Shown in pieces: positions 33,650 through 46,651 of a stretch of DNA of 64,000 nucleotides. A program made the translations under genes and the position numbers. The notes beneath the pieces are model-generated. The model saw only the letters and a list, made by a program, of their open reading frames with translations. It did not search any database and was not told the DNA's origin. How positions within the stretch are numbered: position 1 is the stretch's first letter; each line of letters begins with the position of its first letter. The stretch is taken from assembly GCA_037043015.1 (NCBI GenBank), contig CM073330.1, forward strand, positions 9,380,512 to 9,444,511, read 5' to 3'. Source of the stretch: Bryum argenteum. Lineage: Eukaryota; Streptophyta; Bryopsida; Bryales; Bryaceae.

Positions 33650-34084
33650 CGTTATACATGGGTGACATCCATATGATATTGAGGTAATTTTCAAGAATTT
33701 TAACCGCTAAAGAGCCTGAACCTTGAAACTCCAGTGGGCCATTTTGCAAAACCACTCAACTCATTTTCTATTGGATGTGATAGGAATAATATTCAAGACA
33801 AAAGAGGTAAGTTGTAGATTTAGGGTTCTCCTTTGGTGGAAAGGAAAGGAAATGAATGGACCAACATGGTTGAAAAGTCAAATCCATCCTGTAGGTGGTG
33901 ATGATCATTATTTATGGTTGACTTTTTCACGCCACAATTATAATTAATGGACACACAACCCTATCTGAATGTCTGTGAGTGTGGAAGTGCGTGCACAGCC
34001 CTAAAGTATCCTCGTGAACAAGATTAGGTCAAACGATCCCTCCCTTGTAGAAACTTGAGCAATTGTTAAATGCAAAGTTAAATG
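33650..34084. other. Intergenic
   Basis: No gene. TTTTAACCGCTAAAGAGCC at about 33697 resembles a family E left end but has no partner end. Confidence 0.35.
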
Positions 34085-36717
34085 TTTACCCAGTTTCAGA
34101 GTGTATTGGTTTCATGCTTTAACTTGTTCCATGCTGCTAGAGGGAGCGTCGGCATCCGTGTGTGTCAACGGAGCATGCTCCACCCCATTCCCCATACGAA
34201 GAGGAGTCCGTCAAGGCTGCCCTCTGGCACCATACCTGTATCTTCTTGTAGCAGTGGCGCTGTCACTTACCGCGCGCCATCAGGTAACCATCGGTTCCCT
34301 TCGAGGCATCCGCCTACCGGATTCGAACACCCAACAGATCGTGACCCAGTACGCAGACGATGCCACCTTGGCGGTGTTTGGATCCCACCGATATCTCATC
34401 GCTGCCTTTGATCTGCTGCAAACCTTCGAAGCTGCTTCAGGGCTCCGGATCAACAGGGCAAAGAGTGCCGTTTTTTGGTTCGGTAGGGAAGTCACACCGA
34501 GCTGGCTCCATGACTTCGGCTGCTTGGTGGCCCCTCCACAGGCCCTGTACAAGCTACTCGGCACCCCATTTGGGCTGGAACTCGCGACCGCTGATATCGA
34601 CGAGTTTCTGAAAGCTAAAGTCTTGAAGAAGCTGAACTACTGGTCCAAGATACACCTGTCTTTAGCGGCGAGGGCAGTCATAGTTAACTCCGTCCTTCTG
34701 TCAACCTTATGGTACTTTCTAAGCATATGGGGAGGATCACGGCCGGTACTACAACGCATCCGAGCCTCTCTCAGGAACTACATATGGAAAGGGAATGAAG
34801 AGCAAGTACGCGCACGAGTCAGTTGGCAAGACTGCTGTGCCTCCCAAGGCAATGGCGGTCTCGGGATCGTTGACCCGGAGGAGGCCCTCACAGCCCTCAT
34901 GGGGAAATGGGTGGTGAAAGCTCTCACTCCAGGTACCTCAGCGCTGCAGACGCTCCTTCGCCATCGACTCAGCCTCCTGAGACCCCCAGGCAACCCGGGC
35001 TGGCCCCCTAGCCTTCAATGGTCAATGCTTTCTCGCTTTTCGGCCCCCACGGGAAATGCCCTGTGGAAACGCATCACTCAGGCTTGGCGGTCCCTCACTC
35101 CCTTGCTCGATGCAATCCCTCCAAAGAACTTCGACGAAGTGTGCAACACAAATTTATGGTGGACTACTCACTTCTTAGGCAACTCCTTTGGCTTCACGGA
35201 GTCAAGAGCCAAACAACTGGCAACAGTCGGCTTACGATCCCTTCGAGACCTCTGGCTTCCTGGAGGTATGGTCCCGATACCTTGGCTTGAGCTTCAGACC
35301 AAATTCAGTCTCCACCAGGACGAGCGCCTCTGTGTAGAGCGATACTACTCCAACATTCCTGGAGCATGGGTCCGCCTCCAACATTCAACCGCGCTCTCTC
35401 CACAGGTTGATGACTGGCTCGGCGTCTTTGATGGCAATCTCATGGACCGGCCTTCTCTGGTGCTCCAAACCTCAGCCCAGTTTCTTTCGACACTCTCCTC
35501 GACGCCCACGGACCTGGAAGTCCCTGCCCACATAAAGACTTACACCGTCGGTGACCTATCCAGCTCACTCATCGAACTGCCTGTCCCAACGTCACAACCG
35601 CGCCGGGCTCATGGCACAATCTGCAGAGTGAGGGTCATCTCGCTCCCTCCCCGCCAGTCATCCAAGGCGTCCATCACACGTAAGTACCTAGCTCCTGTGT
35701 CATGCCTCTCATTTGACCCCGCCAGATGGTCATGGCAGCCGGGAGATAACATCTTCGAGTACTCTGCGAGCAAAGGCCGCATATGGAGGAATCCTCACAT
35801 CTCCTTGAGTAGGTCAATTCATGAGAAATGGCACAATCAACTTCGACCAGAGTTCACTCCCAACTGGACAGAGGTTTGGATGGCAGACCGCCCAAGAAAA
35901 GAAGCTGCCTTCCTTTGGAGTCTCATTCACAGAGCGATAGCAGTCAACCATTGGCGACATCAATCACACACGGCAACTTCAGCTCTCTGCACCTGTTGCG
36001 ACCGTGGAGTCCCAGAGTCTCTGCAACACTGCTTCTTTCAATGCACGGCGGCAACAGAAGCATGGGACTATGCGTTTGCCATTCTATACCAGGCAGTCCC
36101 GCGCCACCTCAACTCCATCTCGTGGAACCGTCTTCGTTGGGAGCAATGCCTACTTGGTGAGCCCCTGCCGATTCAACTTCAACCACTATCAGAACTCTGG
36201 GCGCTTCTGAGAGGGGTGGTGATTTGGTCCATCTGGATACGACGCAATGCATGTGTTTTTGCAGGAGACAGATGGACAAAAGAACGCCTCCAGCTCACCA
36301 TCTGGATAGTACACTTGACTTAGGCCGAATGGCATGGGAACGAGCTTCTCGCCGGGTGCGCCACGCACAAACCCCTCGTCCCCAACTCATGGCAAGATTT
36401 CATCGAATCTGGCTAAGTTCTGAAGTATTCTGCTCTCTGATTAACGATAGAGTTCGTTGGTCGGCGGTTGCCCCGAGGTGCAGCAGGGCCCTTGTCAATT
36501 AATGCTAGTTCCAGAGGTAGCAGTTCCCTCATTGGTCTCACCATTAGGGAATTAGGTCCTAACAAGGTTTTCAGTTCTTATTAGGTAACAATCTTCAAAA
36601 ATAGGTATCCGCCGGCCCGAAGCATACTCGAGCCTGGTTCTGCATCGGTGTATCTCTCTTCATGCAATGGAAATCCACCACTTGTTCCAAAAAAGAAAAA
36701 AAAAAAAAAGAAAAGTA
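34085..36717 (+). mobile_element. 5'-truncated LINE (non-LTR retrotransposon)
   Basis: The element enters in the middle of the reverse transcriptase domain. It runs through the C-terminal half of ORF2 and a ~390-bp 3' region and ends in an A-rich tail (about 36686-36716). Loss of the 5' end with a kept A-tail is the usual product of aborted target-primed reverse transcription. No target duplication could be confirmed. Confidence 0.85.
34101..36323 (+). pseudogene. LINE ORF2, C-terminal half (reverse transcriptase and zinc-binding region)
   Basis: A 740-codon frame is open without interruption but has no ATG at its left edge. Visible in order are the RT motif RGVRQGCPLAPYL (about residues 35-47), the catalytic QYADDATLAVF (about 83-93), ASGLRINRAKSAVFWFG (about 112-128), LLGTPFG (about 153-159) and a thumb-like region. 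Near the end is a Cys/His cluster (CTCCDRGVPESLQHCFFQC) typical of the RVT zinc-binding domain of plant LINEs. The endonuclease and first RT motifs are absent. The usual final segment appears in another frame after about 36310 (LGRMAWERASRRV), so there is one frameshift near the C-terminus. GC-rich codon use contrasts with the AT-rich surroundings, and the intact 2.2-kb frame suggests recent insertion. Confidence 0.85.
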
Positions 36718-38034
36718 AGAGACCTTTGTGGTCGAAATCCCCCACTGTCATGTACTGATATCACTTGGAAATAAATACCACCATTATATGACAAGTTAGG
36801 CGGCCTTGGAATTGTACAGTAGAGTAGTTTGAAATGGAACAAGTCCCACAATGGAGCTCTAGTAGTCTTCACTCACAGGTACATAATAGTTGGTATATCT
36901 CGATGCAAACATTATAGGGTGTCACTTCAGGGTAACCATTTCAGAGATACTTAAAAATTTCAGAATTCATTGTAGAAGAGACCTGGATTGATGATTCCAC
37001 TTGCTCTATCTTTCTACTGATTTTCTGCATGTACAAAAATTTCTACTGGTTCTCCCCATGTGCAAAAATTGCTAACACCAGTGACATCCATGTAGATTTC
37101 TTGTGGTGAAAATGGAGCCATTATTGAACACGTTACTATCTACCGGCAGCACACAAATTGCTTATCAGACATTAAGCTCAATATCCTCTTACCCATGCCT
37201 CTTCCAAAAGTTTGAAAAACTGAGGTGAGGATATTAATATATGATTCACAATTTGGATAGTGCAATATTTCATAAGGGCACAGGGTAGCATACATTTTGT
37301 GGCCCTCCAAAAGGTGAAGGTGTAGTCCTCCCAAGTTTCATGGGTTACATTGTTTAATTGGCCACAGTAACTAGATCATAGAATGCTGTTAAGAGACATC
37401 CCGAACATTTGTCACTTTGTACTAACTTGTGCTTTTCCTTTGAAAGTGAATCTACGTATCATCAGTCAGGTGTGTTTCCAAAGCTCAGACTCTTATCACT
37501 TGGAATAAAACACAGAAAATAAAAGGTCTTGCAATACTGAGTCCAGTTTTAACCAGTTCAGTCGAGTTACCTTCTCAGCATATTGCCAAAGTGAAGTGCA
37601 TGCAATCATTTCATTAAAAATGGCAGAGACGCCCACACCCTCGTATTCAAAGCTTATCCGAAATACTCAGCAACTCAAGAATGTCTTCAGTACCCTGGGT
37701 CAGTCAGACTAGAAAACAAACTTGACATAATTCCATGTGGATGTCAATGAAGGACATGTTCACATCACTGGCATCTCAAGCCAAAATAAATATCCCAGTA
37801 CGAGCCGTACCACCCACAACACTCAAATCTAGTCCCATCACATAAATGCAGTCAAACAAATAATTCTGATTCTGGTGAAGAGGGAACAGAGAACATCAAT
37901 AAGCAGGCCAATAATCTTGACTTGCTTAGAGGATCACTTACTTGCATGTGCAAGCCAACCTAAATATGATACATTTGACTTCCATGAACTGATAAGTAGG
38001 AAAGCCTTCCAGCAAACAATGAGGTGCAGCATTT
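36718..38034. other. Intergenic and 3' flank of the BUB1-like gene
   Basis: No gene seen. The right part is the 3' flank or UTR of the minus-strand kinase gene. Confidence 0.4.
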
Positions 38035-41000
38035 TCACTTACGGGATTGTAGCATTGTGTTCTGCTTTACCATTAAGTCTCTTAATTTCTTCGTTAACGC
38101 TGAATCACTACGTAAATATTCCTCGAATGACCTTCGAAGCGTGTGCAGGGTGTCGTAGCTCTTGGCAGTGTTAAGGTTTAGCAATGTCTCGAAAAATTTC
38201 TGCCATAAATTCACGTTCCAATACCTGCATCACCATGTTTTTTCTGGAACTCAGATCGCTTGCCATTGAAATACGAAAAAATTCTATTAGAGGTAGGGAG
38301 TTGCTAGGGGAGAATCGACATGCTTTGGAAGATGATTGCTTACCTTTTATACGGTGCTTTAGGGCGGTTAATAACCTGGGACGTCCCATTGGTTGGACGT
38401 TTGTCTATCTCCATGTAGATACCGTGGAGGAGACAATGGACTACCCCACACAAACCATAAGTATCAACCTGCCAGCAAGCCATAATATGAATCAGCACAT
38501 AAGGATTCGCCCAAGAATATCCACTGGAAGCTGATTTTAGTCGCTTCCAAAGAAACAAATCCTTAAAAGTAGATAAAAAAACAAGCTTCTTTTGTTGAAT
38601 TCCACTGAATAAACAAAGTAGACAGTTAGAGGTATACAAACCAACTACCTGAAAAACCCATGGTTTCTTCTCGATCATTTCTGTGCACCGGAACCCATCA
38701 GTCTTGCTATCACCCACGAATTCAACTCCTTCGGCGAAAAGGGAGAGATCTATGCTGCGGCCCCAGTCTATGAGGGACACACCCTGCATAAGGAAAAATT
38801 TCAGTTCAAATGATATCCTTGGAAACTAATGATCAAGAAACTAGAGCCAACTCAATGTTAAGGAGGAATTACCTGCTGCTGCCAAGCACCTGGCTTGTCG
38901 GGGGCCCAGAATCCCAATTGCGCACTGAGAAAAATAGGATACGATCATGCCCACAGTCAGATTTGCAGATAAACCTCATCACTGAGCCAAATATAATCTC
39001 TTCAGTATTCATATGCTGAAAGAATCGTTGAGGTGTCAAGAATGTAACAACAGGATGAAGGATTCATACAGACAATTTCGTGAAATCCACATACTTTTGA
39101 GCGTAAACATCCTACTTCTAGGAGTTTGATATCAGACGACTTTGAATAATAGTTCCGTTAGATACGTCATATATAGAAGGAGAATGAAGCTCTACCTGCT
39201 GCTGCGGATGAGCAGATTGTCAGGCTTGAAGTCTCCATGAATCAGACCAACTTTGTGCAAATCTTCCAGCATGTGTAACATTTCTATGGTGTAGAAGATG
39301 CATAGAGGCTCATCCATCCGTTGGCCCTTTTTGAGATAAGTATTAATGACATCCTGCAATTCATTTGATGCACACTACTATTAATACAGGGCAGGTAACC
39401 TTCAGAGAGCGTGTAAGTACCCAGTTACGCACCCCTATTTTTTAAACTCAACTTCCGTAACGGAAACTTAGATAATGCATACCTGAAGAGTTCCATATTG
39501 ACCAAAGTCGCACTCCATGAAACTGCAGTCCGCAAATATATGTATGTTCTGAGCACAGCCATATGCGCACCTCTGTAACAAGTACAAACTCAAAGAGTCA
39601 GATATACTTTAAAAAGGACAGCTCCAACAACCTTGACTTCATATGGTAGTCTCGCTGAAAACAAGTAAGGAACAAACAGTTTGGACTAGAATTAACGAAC
39701 CAAGCATATAGAAACAAGTACCTCTTCAGAAGGAATCCGCATATCAAGTTGACGATAAATATAAAACTCCCAAGGGCAGGGCGGCTTCTGCACCTGAAGC
39801 ACCACGCATTGGTTAGATACCTCGACAATGTTTCGAAGTGTCAATAAATCTCACAGATAGGACCTTACAGAACTAGCATTTCGATAACCTTGAGACTCTA
39901 ATGACCTTCAGCCTCTGTATTATACTGATGAAATCTACACATCAGAGAGTGCAACAATATGCAATAAAGCGTTAATGTTATTAGTAGACTGGAGATCTTT
40001 CTCAGTAATGGATATCTTACTTTCAGGACAACACGGCGACTATCTCCTGTTTCGCTAAGAGCCTCAGCAAGGTAGACTTGGGCAAATGCACCATGACCTG
40101 TAGATGCCTTTAACTGATACTTGCTTTTACCTGCATCACTTAAAAACAATTGCAGGATATATTAGCATAAACATCGTCCAAGAGCATGAGAGAATCTCTA
40201 TTGATATTACTTTCAGATTCCAGGCATCCTACAACAAAGTTGTTCTCCCATTAAAGAGCCAGAGCTTGAAGTCGATTAATAGGTCGTACCTAACTCCAAT
40301 GGTTTGTTTTTCACGCCAGAGGATTTAGAAGATGTAGAAGCTAGAGAGGCCAGAGTGACTTTTCCTGAATATTTCTTAGAGCTGTACACATATCCCTGCA
40401 CAGAAAAACAAGAGGTGAGCACGCTGCAAGCAAACGGTGGAAATCTACATTGCATCTTTAAAGAACACATTGTGTAAGACTCACCTTATATTTCGATAAC
40501 GGTGGGTTAAGATGTTTCAAGAAAGTTGATATGAGTTCCTGATCCCATGGATAAATCTGTCCTCCTGGTTTCCTGTGCTCGGAAGTCGAAAGCGTAGGCT
40601 CCAGTATATTCCTGTTTGACATACAGAAACGCTTTAAATCGAAATCGGTATATGATAGCAAGAACAAGTCCGTGAAATTTCCCTTACCTTGGAGCAAGTG
40701 GACTTCCAATCGGAGAACCAACATCTGTCGTGGGTTCCAAGCTGACTGCAGGCGAATATTGTGAAGGGTGCTGCTTCTCCCTCATAGCTAAAGACCTTCC
40801 CAACACAGGTGTTCTGCTGTCATTCACTCCAAGCCCCTCATTTGATGTTAGCGATGTCCTTGGCTTCTTGTTCTCTCTAACATCAACTTTCTCTTCTTCG
40901 TCACTTAAATAGATACACTGAGTGTCCTTCACACTCGCCGACCAGCTTGATCGTTTTCGACCCGGAGTTGATCTCACATTCGTTACAATACCTTCTTTCG

Positions 41001-44000
41001 ACACTCTCCTTGTTCCGTTGCTGAGATCAACCACTTCTGGCTTGCTGCTTCTGACCTCCTTCGTTGCCCATTGCCCAATACTAGCAGCTTCCTTACCATC
41101 CTTACTGACCTCCCTCGTCTGCTGTGTAGTTGTCCTGTTTCGACCTGACAATTCCGAGTTCAAGGCTTCACCTGCAAGCTGCTGCTGCTGACCTTCAGGA
41201 GTTGATACTTTAAAATCAGCTCTAGCAATCAAAGTCTTCGTCTCTGTGTTCCCAGGAGTGCTCGTATTCGCAGGTGTCACTACTGGAGGTCTTACAGACC
41301 CATTCTGATTATAAGGAACGTTCCCAGCCGGTGACACTACTGGAGGTCTTAGCGACCCATTCTGAGATGGTGTACCGATGAAAGGAACGTTGTTCGTAGC
41401 TTGTACTCGCGCTCTTGGAGCAGGAGATCCACCAAACATGGCCATAATATCATCTGTTACTGATTTGGTCTCAATAGTAACATCGTCCTGGGGCACCCTC
41501 CTACTGCCACTTAGATCTGCCCCCATCGTATTCGAGTACGAGTTTCCAGTCTCAGGAGGAATTCGAGGGGCACTGAACATCGCCATAATATCATCCGATA
41601 CGGATTTGGTATTACTGGTGACATCTTCTCGCTTGGTCTCGTTTCTAAACGGTTTATATACGGCTGGTGGAAGGCTAGAGTGTTCCCGAGCTGGTCTTGA
41701 TTCTGGTTGCAATGTTGAGTCACCGAACATAGCCATTATATCATCCGTAACTGATTTGGTAACGAGACTGACATCATCGAGAAGCTCGTTCTGACCAGCT
41801 CCACTCTGATCGACTGTTGCCACATTTGGAACTGTCACTGGCACGCTCTCGAAATCATTTCTGGCGCTCACGGGCTGAGGAGCTGTTGTAGGAAGGAATC
41901 CACTCGAAGTGGAGCTTATAGGCTGTGCTGTTGTAGGAAGGAATCCATTCGAAGTGGAGCTTGTGAGCTGTGCTGTTGTAGGAAGGAATCCATTCGAAGT
42001 GGAGCTTGTGAGCTGTGCTGTTGTAGGGAGGAATCCATTCGAAGTGGAGCTTGTGAGCTGTGCTGTTGTAGGGAGGAATCCATTCGAAGTGGAGCTTATG
42101 GGCTGTGCTGTCGTAGGCAGAAAGCCGTTCGAAGTGGTGCTTATGGGCTGTGCTGTCGTAGAAAAGTATCCGTTCGAGGTGCCTTCTACCTGCTTGTACT
42201 GCGTGGACTCCATTGGCCTATTAGCAGTTTGATAAACCTCATTTGCTCTTGTATAATTGGAGTTAAGTATAACCTGCTCGCTGCTGAAATGAACTCCAGG
42301 TAGCTGTGGAGGCTTCTTCTGTATCCAATGATGCAGTCTTTCTTCCTCAAAACTAGACTCTGCCTTGAGCCCAAACTCCGGTTGAAGCCCCGAATTTTCG
42401 TATATCTTAGATCCAATAAGGACAGGTGCTGCACAAGACAAAAGATAGAAAACTAACTATTATAACTACCCCCACTTCGATTTATTTACCATTCATTTGA
42501 CTGGAAGTCTAAAAAAGACATGCACCAAAATCAGTAATCTATCGAGGTCTATAGATATGCTTGTTCAATTGAGTTGGTGACTCACCAGGACCAGCATAAG
42601 TGCCGACACTGTCTTGCATGTCTGGAAGAATATCTTCCCTCGCGTTGCTTTGAAAGGAGGGCAATATTGGCAAGCCTGAGCATGTTCCAGCAACAGTCAT
42701 TAGAAGGAAGTCAAATCACACGTCATAAAATATGGTGGGACTATAGTCCATCAGCAAGTATTACCTTCGATGCCAAAATTATCACCTAACGGCCTCATCG
42801 CTCCACCACTCAATCTAGCCAATAAGGCTTTTTGCTCTTGCTCCTGTGCAAGAGATTCACATACTTTTCCGTCACAAGAAGAAACACGAATGCAGAACGT
42901 AAAAGTATCTAAATACAGATGCTAGGAAAGGTAAGAGCCGCTTGGGTGTGAAGAGAGACCTGTCGAACTTTACGCCTTTGGCGAGCAACCATTCGACTCC
43001 GAAAGTTATTGTACATGGCTAATACCCTCTCCAGTGGTTGTGCTCCCCTGGAGTCAACGCCCAAACACAAGTCAAAACACTTGGCAACTGGGGCAGATTG
43101 AGAAACGAATGCATAAAAGTGAAAAACGATTCTTACCTAGATATGCCAATTTGAAAGACATAGTCGGCCTTAGAATAGTCTCTAGAAGACTCCAATAGCA
43201 TTGCATAAGCCTCATAAAACAGTCCATGCTCCAAACCAATCCCATTCGCTTCCAAAAAGGGGAAAATGCCCCCCCTCTCCAAGCAACAATCTGCCTGCTT
43301 GCAAGCACAAACGCAGTTACCGACCAGCTCATATCTTCTACCACTTTAAAGCAGGCCCCAGTCCGATTACTGCGCAGTTTATGACATCCAGTAACCTATT
43401 ACGATTCTGATCGAGATTCTTTCGTAGTATGATAAATGGAAATGAAAAATTCGGTATTGCCATCACAGAAGGATTTAGAGGCCTTACATATTGTATCCAG
43501 ACTTTCAAATAGCGAAGGTCCGACTTATATCGTTTGTCCGGCACAAAAGTGCTGGCGGCAAGCTCTAGTACTTCCTGCAGGACGACCTTCACACTACCTG
43601 GCGGATTCATCTCCTTCAACCACTTTATACATCTGCAAAAGTAAGAAACGCTCTACCTTAGCAACTCTTCCGTTGAGTGCACATGGGTTATACACTCAAA
43701 TGTCTTAAAGAATCAGAAGCCAATTTCCGGCCTCTATCGTTTCTAGAGGCAGTTTATTAGTCCAGAATTGCATTACGTTTGTACCAGCACATGCAATGTT
43801 CGTCTCTCGCTTGAATACTATGCTTTTAAAACCTCCACGGTGAATCCTTACTCCTGATACTACCTTGCGTTCAGCTTTCAAGCACAGAAATCTGAAATGG
43901 CGAAAAAACATGTTCGTGTTCCAGATTTAAACATTCTCATTGTTGAAAATTACGTACCGTAGATAAGGCTCAAGGGGATCATTCCCCGTGTAGTTTTGGA

Positions 44001-44244
44001 TAAAATCAAGTATCGTCCTGCAGACAAGTTTGAATGCACGATCATACACCTTACAATGCGCAAATACTCAACAAGCACTGAGTGACAATTAAGCATCCGT
44101 GCTCAACCTAATGTCCATTAAATTCGGCAAAAATGGCTTATAACCTAAATTGCTTGAAGGAAAAAGAAACGACGATCGAACTAACCTGCGTAAGTCATCA
44201 TCACGGCTTTCGGAAGAACCATTCTCGTATGTATTCATAGCCAT
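38035..44244 (-). CDS. BUB1: BUB1-like spindle checkpoint kinase, 18 exons, about 1,194 aa
   Basis: A kinetochore checkpoint kinase of the BUB1/MAD3 family (BMF1-type in plants). Exons: 44297-44186, 44017-43958, 43632-43488, 43294-43137, 43047-42960, 42843-42765, 42675-42586, 42428-40688, 40611-40485, 40395-40290, 40130-40021, 39793-39722, 39572-39483, 39353-39196, 38924-38873, 38783-38649, 38468-38344, 38224-38035. All are GT-AG and the phases close exactly. The N-terminal TPR domain includes YTGNDPLEPYLRCIKWLKE, DKRYKSDLRYLKVWIQY and FLEANGIGLEHGLFYEAYAM. A long disordered middle follows. The kinase shows GHGAFAQVYLAE, VVLKV, KPPCPWEFYIYRQL, HGDFKPDNLLIR and, in place of DFG, LIDWGRSIDLSLF. 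I take the first in-frame ATG (MAMNTYENG) as start. The open frame extends to 44297 and a further 5' exon is possible. No KEN box is seen in what I can read. Confidence 0.9.
41895..42185 (-). repeat. 48-bp in-frame coding repeat, about 6 units, in the BUB1-like gene
   Basis: A 48-bp unit encodes a 16-residue Ser/Thr-rich repeat with core NGFLPTTAQLTSSTS, tandemly repeated about six times. Copies differ mostly at single sites (for example ISSTS against LTSSTS). It lies in the disordered linker between the TPR and kinase domains. Confidence 0.9.
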
Positions 44245-45509
44245 GCACGTTGAGAAAAAGGCTTTCCGCCACTCAAAAGCTATTTCAGATGCACATTCTG
44301 AAATCAACAGGAAATCAATTCCATATCAGAATACTCTCGACTAGCTCCCAGCCTTTCCTTTAACGATTCAGCTAGATTCACCTAACACAATTGGTCGATC
44401 TGACACCGTAATCTTCAAAATTTGAAAAGTCACCCCCTCCACGAGGTCAGTCACCGAACCTTAAAAAACGCTAAACTAAAAGCTCGTTGTCGTCGTCGTC
44501 ACTTCATCTCAACGCGCCCATCCCGAAGTATTGTATCCAAGTGCATCGCGTCACCAAAGCATTCCAAAGCCTCACCGGAGCATTCCAGAGGCGGACAAAA
44601 AGCAAGAAAACAGGAAACTCGAAACGCAAAAGTTCCTAAAGAAGTGAGCGAACGGGCGAGAGTAAGCTATGAGGGTTAGCTGGTTGTTGCTGTTGCGATG
44701 TGAGGAAAGACGAAGCGTCTGTGTTTGGGAAACCCTGACTGACTGACTGACTACTGAGATGAAATGGATGTGAGAGGGAGAAAGGGGGGATGCATGAGCT
44801 GCTGCAAGAGATCTTTACATCCTAAAGCCGACGACGACGACGACGGAGTGAATGGGCAATGGCGAAGGGAAGGGGAAGGTGGGACTGCATTGCAGCCATG
44901 GGGCGGAGGGGGGGCAGGGGAGTGGCAGGTAGATGGATTTTCGACCTTGCGGGAGTTTCGACCTTGTGAGGGATTTGCGACCTGCTTGGAAAGTTGGTTG
45001 GCGTGCCATCTGGATGAGCATTGCAACCTACCACTCGGTAAGCGCCGATTGCGGGCCAGGGCGGTGCCAACCGTGGCTTTCAAAAGGGATCCCGCCAAAA
45101 ATGACTGGACTAGGGTGGTCGTCATTTTAAATTTTAATAATTTTTATTTAATTGGGAAGCGTATCATTTAGAAACTTGGGAGTGGGTCGTAAGGCAACAC
45201 ATCTCATTGGACAAGCTTTGTATATTACTTACATTAAATGTATTCTATTCTATGTATCAAACATTGAAATATTGGTGTAATGGTATTAACTGCATTGTGG
45301 TAAACTTTGTTATGATTTAGACATGTAAGTAAAAAACTAGCTTGATTGTGTTTGAGCTTTTGTTAGATGGTGATGTCAAAGTTTTGTAACATTTATGGTG
45401 ACCAAAATTATGATGATAACTATCAACTTCAATTGGAGAAACCTTATTTATGGTGTGATTAATAAGGTTTCCTTTTCTTCATTTGATGTGATGGTATTGA
45501 TCATGAAAA
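44245..45509. promoter_or_regulatory. Upstream region of the BUB1-like gene
   Basis: It contains the probable 5' leader on the minus strand, a GACT microsatellite (about 44738-44754) and a GC-rich block at 44830-45070. A 135-codon ATG frame on the plus strand (44764-45171) is open there but has no recognisable domain. Confidence 0.35.
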
Positions 45510-45630
45510 TTAACCCAAAAAGTCCTTGTGTTTTTGGGAGCTTCAAAACCAAAAAGATTGCAAATTTGCTACCACCTTTTTGGATCTGCACCATTTGTGA
45601 AATTATAATGTTCAAAATTGAAGCACAACT
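45510..45630 (+). mobile_element. TTAA element fragment D3
   Basis: TTAA-CCCAAAAAGTCCTTGTG followed by TTTTTGGGAGCTTC and TTTGTGAAATTATAATGTTC, alignable to the D1/D2 left halves. No right end. Confidence 0.35.
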
Positions 45631-46537
45631 TTTTTTGGGCATAGTTTGGGAGACATATTTCTACTACTTTGTGCAATGGGAGACTTCATGTTTATCACGC
45701 CAAAGATTGAAGTCATATTTTTCTCCATGTAAATGACTAAGTTCAATACACCCATGCACATATTTTAAAAACTCATTTGGCTGCTTGAGCCTTTGTGCAA
45801 ATTATTTTCTAGCAACTCACGAATAAAAACAACAACTTCAAAAAATATGTATTAAATTTGTTAATTTTTATTACAAAAAGATAAAGAGGGAGTAAGTACC
45901 TCTATGAGTTTTTGAGTTTCAAGATAATTATTACCAAAGAATTTCCAAATCTCAAATTTTGAAATATTTTGAATGAAAAAAAGTAATATTGTGGTAAACT
46001 ATGATACTAGCTCCTGTGATTTTTAGATGTTGCCCCTATGGAACCGTCAAAAGTTTTAACATGAATCACTTGGAAGTATAAATAGGAATTTAGTTGTAAA
46101 TATTTTACCGAAAAGAAAAAGAAAACAAAAACAAGCGAGAAAATCCTAAAAATTAAAACATCTATTTTTACCCGAGTAGAGCTTGCAACTAAAATTTAAG
46201 ATTAAAATTTGAACTCAAGAACACCAAAATAAAAATCTTAGACCTGAATATTCATTTTAACCGCTTCATCTAAGTTGCATGAAATAGCAAAAAGCCATTT
46301 AGGCTTTTGATAATCATCAAGGGTTAATAAAATAAAATATTTTAGATTAAAAATTAAAGTTTTTTGTTCAAAATTCAACAATAATATGAATTTAAAGTTA
46401 CTCTTAACAAAGTTTCATATTGGAACCAATGAGAGCCACCATATACTAGCCAATGAAAATCTTTTACTTTGTTACAATTTAATTAAAGTAAAGAAAAAAA
46501 AACTGTGATTTTCAGTATTAACATAGTTGTAAGCTTA

Positions 46538-46555
46538 AATATATATATATATATT
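46538..46555 (+). promoter_or_regulatory. TATA-rich run upstream of the GH17 relic
   Basis: An (AT)n stretch about 100 bp upstream of the ATG could act as a TATA element. In such AT-rich DNA this is weak evidence. Confidence 0.25.
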
Positions 46556-46651
46556 ACTCATACCTCAACCAAAACATTTTTGTGATAATTCAATCATCCT
46601 TTTTCCCACATCTATCTCAAAGTCATCATTTAATTACATTGATATCATACA

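Noticed and set aside
33697-33720. TTTTAACCGCTAAAGAGCC as another family E left end
   Set aside because: No matching interior or right end follows.
44764-45171. 135-codon ATG frame upstream of the BUB1-like gene
   Set aside because: GC-rich, low complexity (Asp and Gly runs), overlapped by several open frames on the other strand, no domain. Probably leader or promoter sequence.
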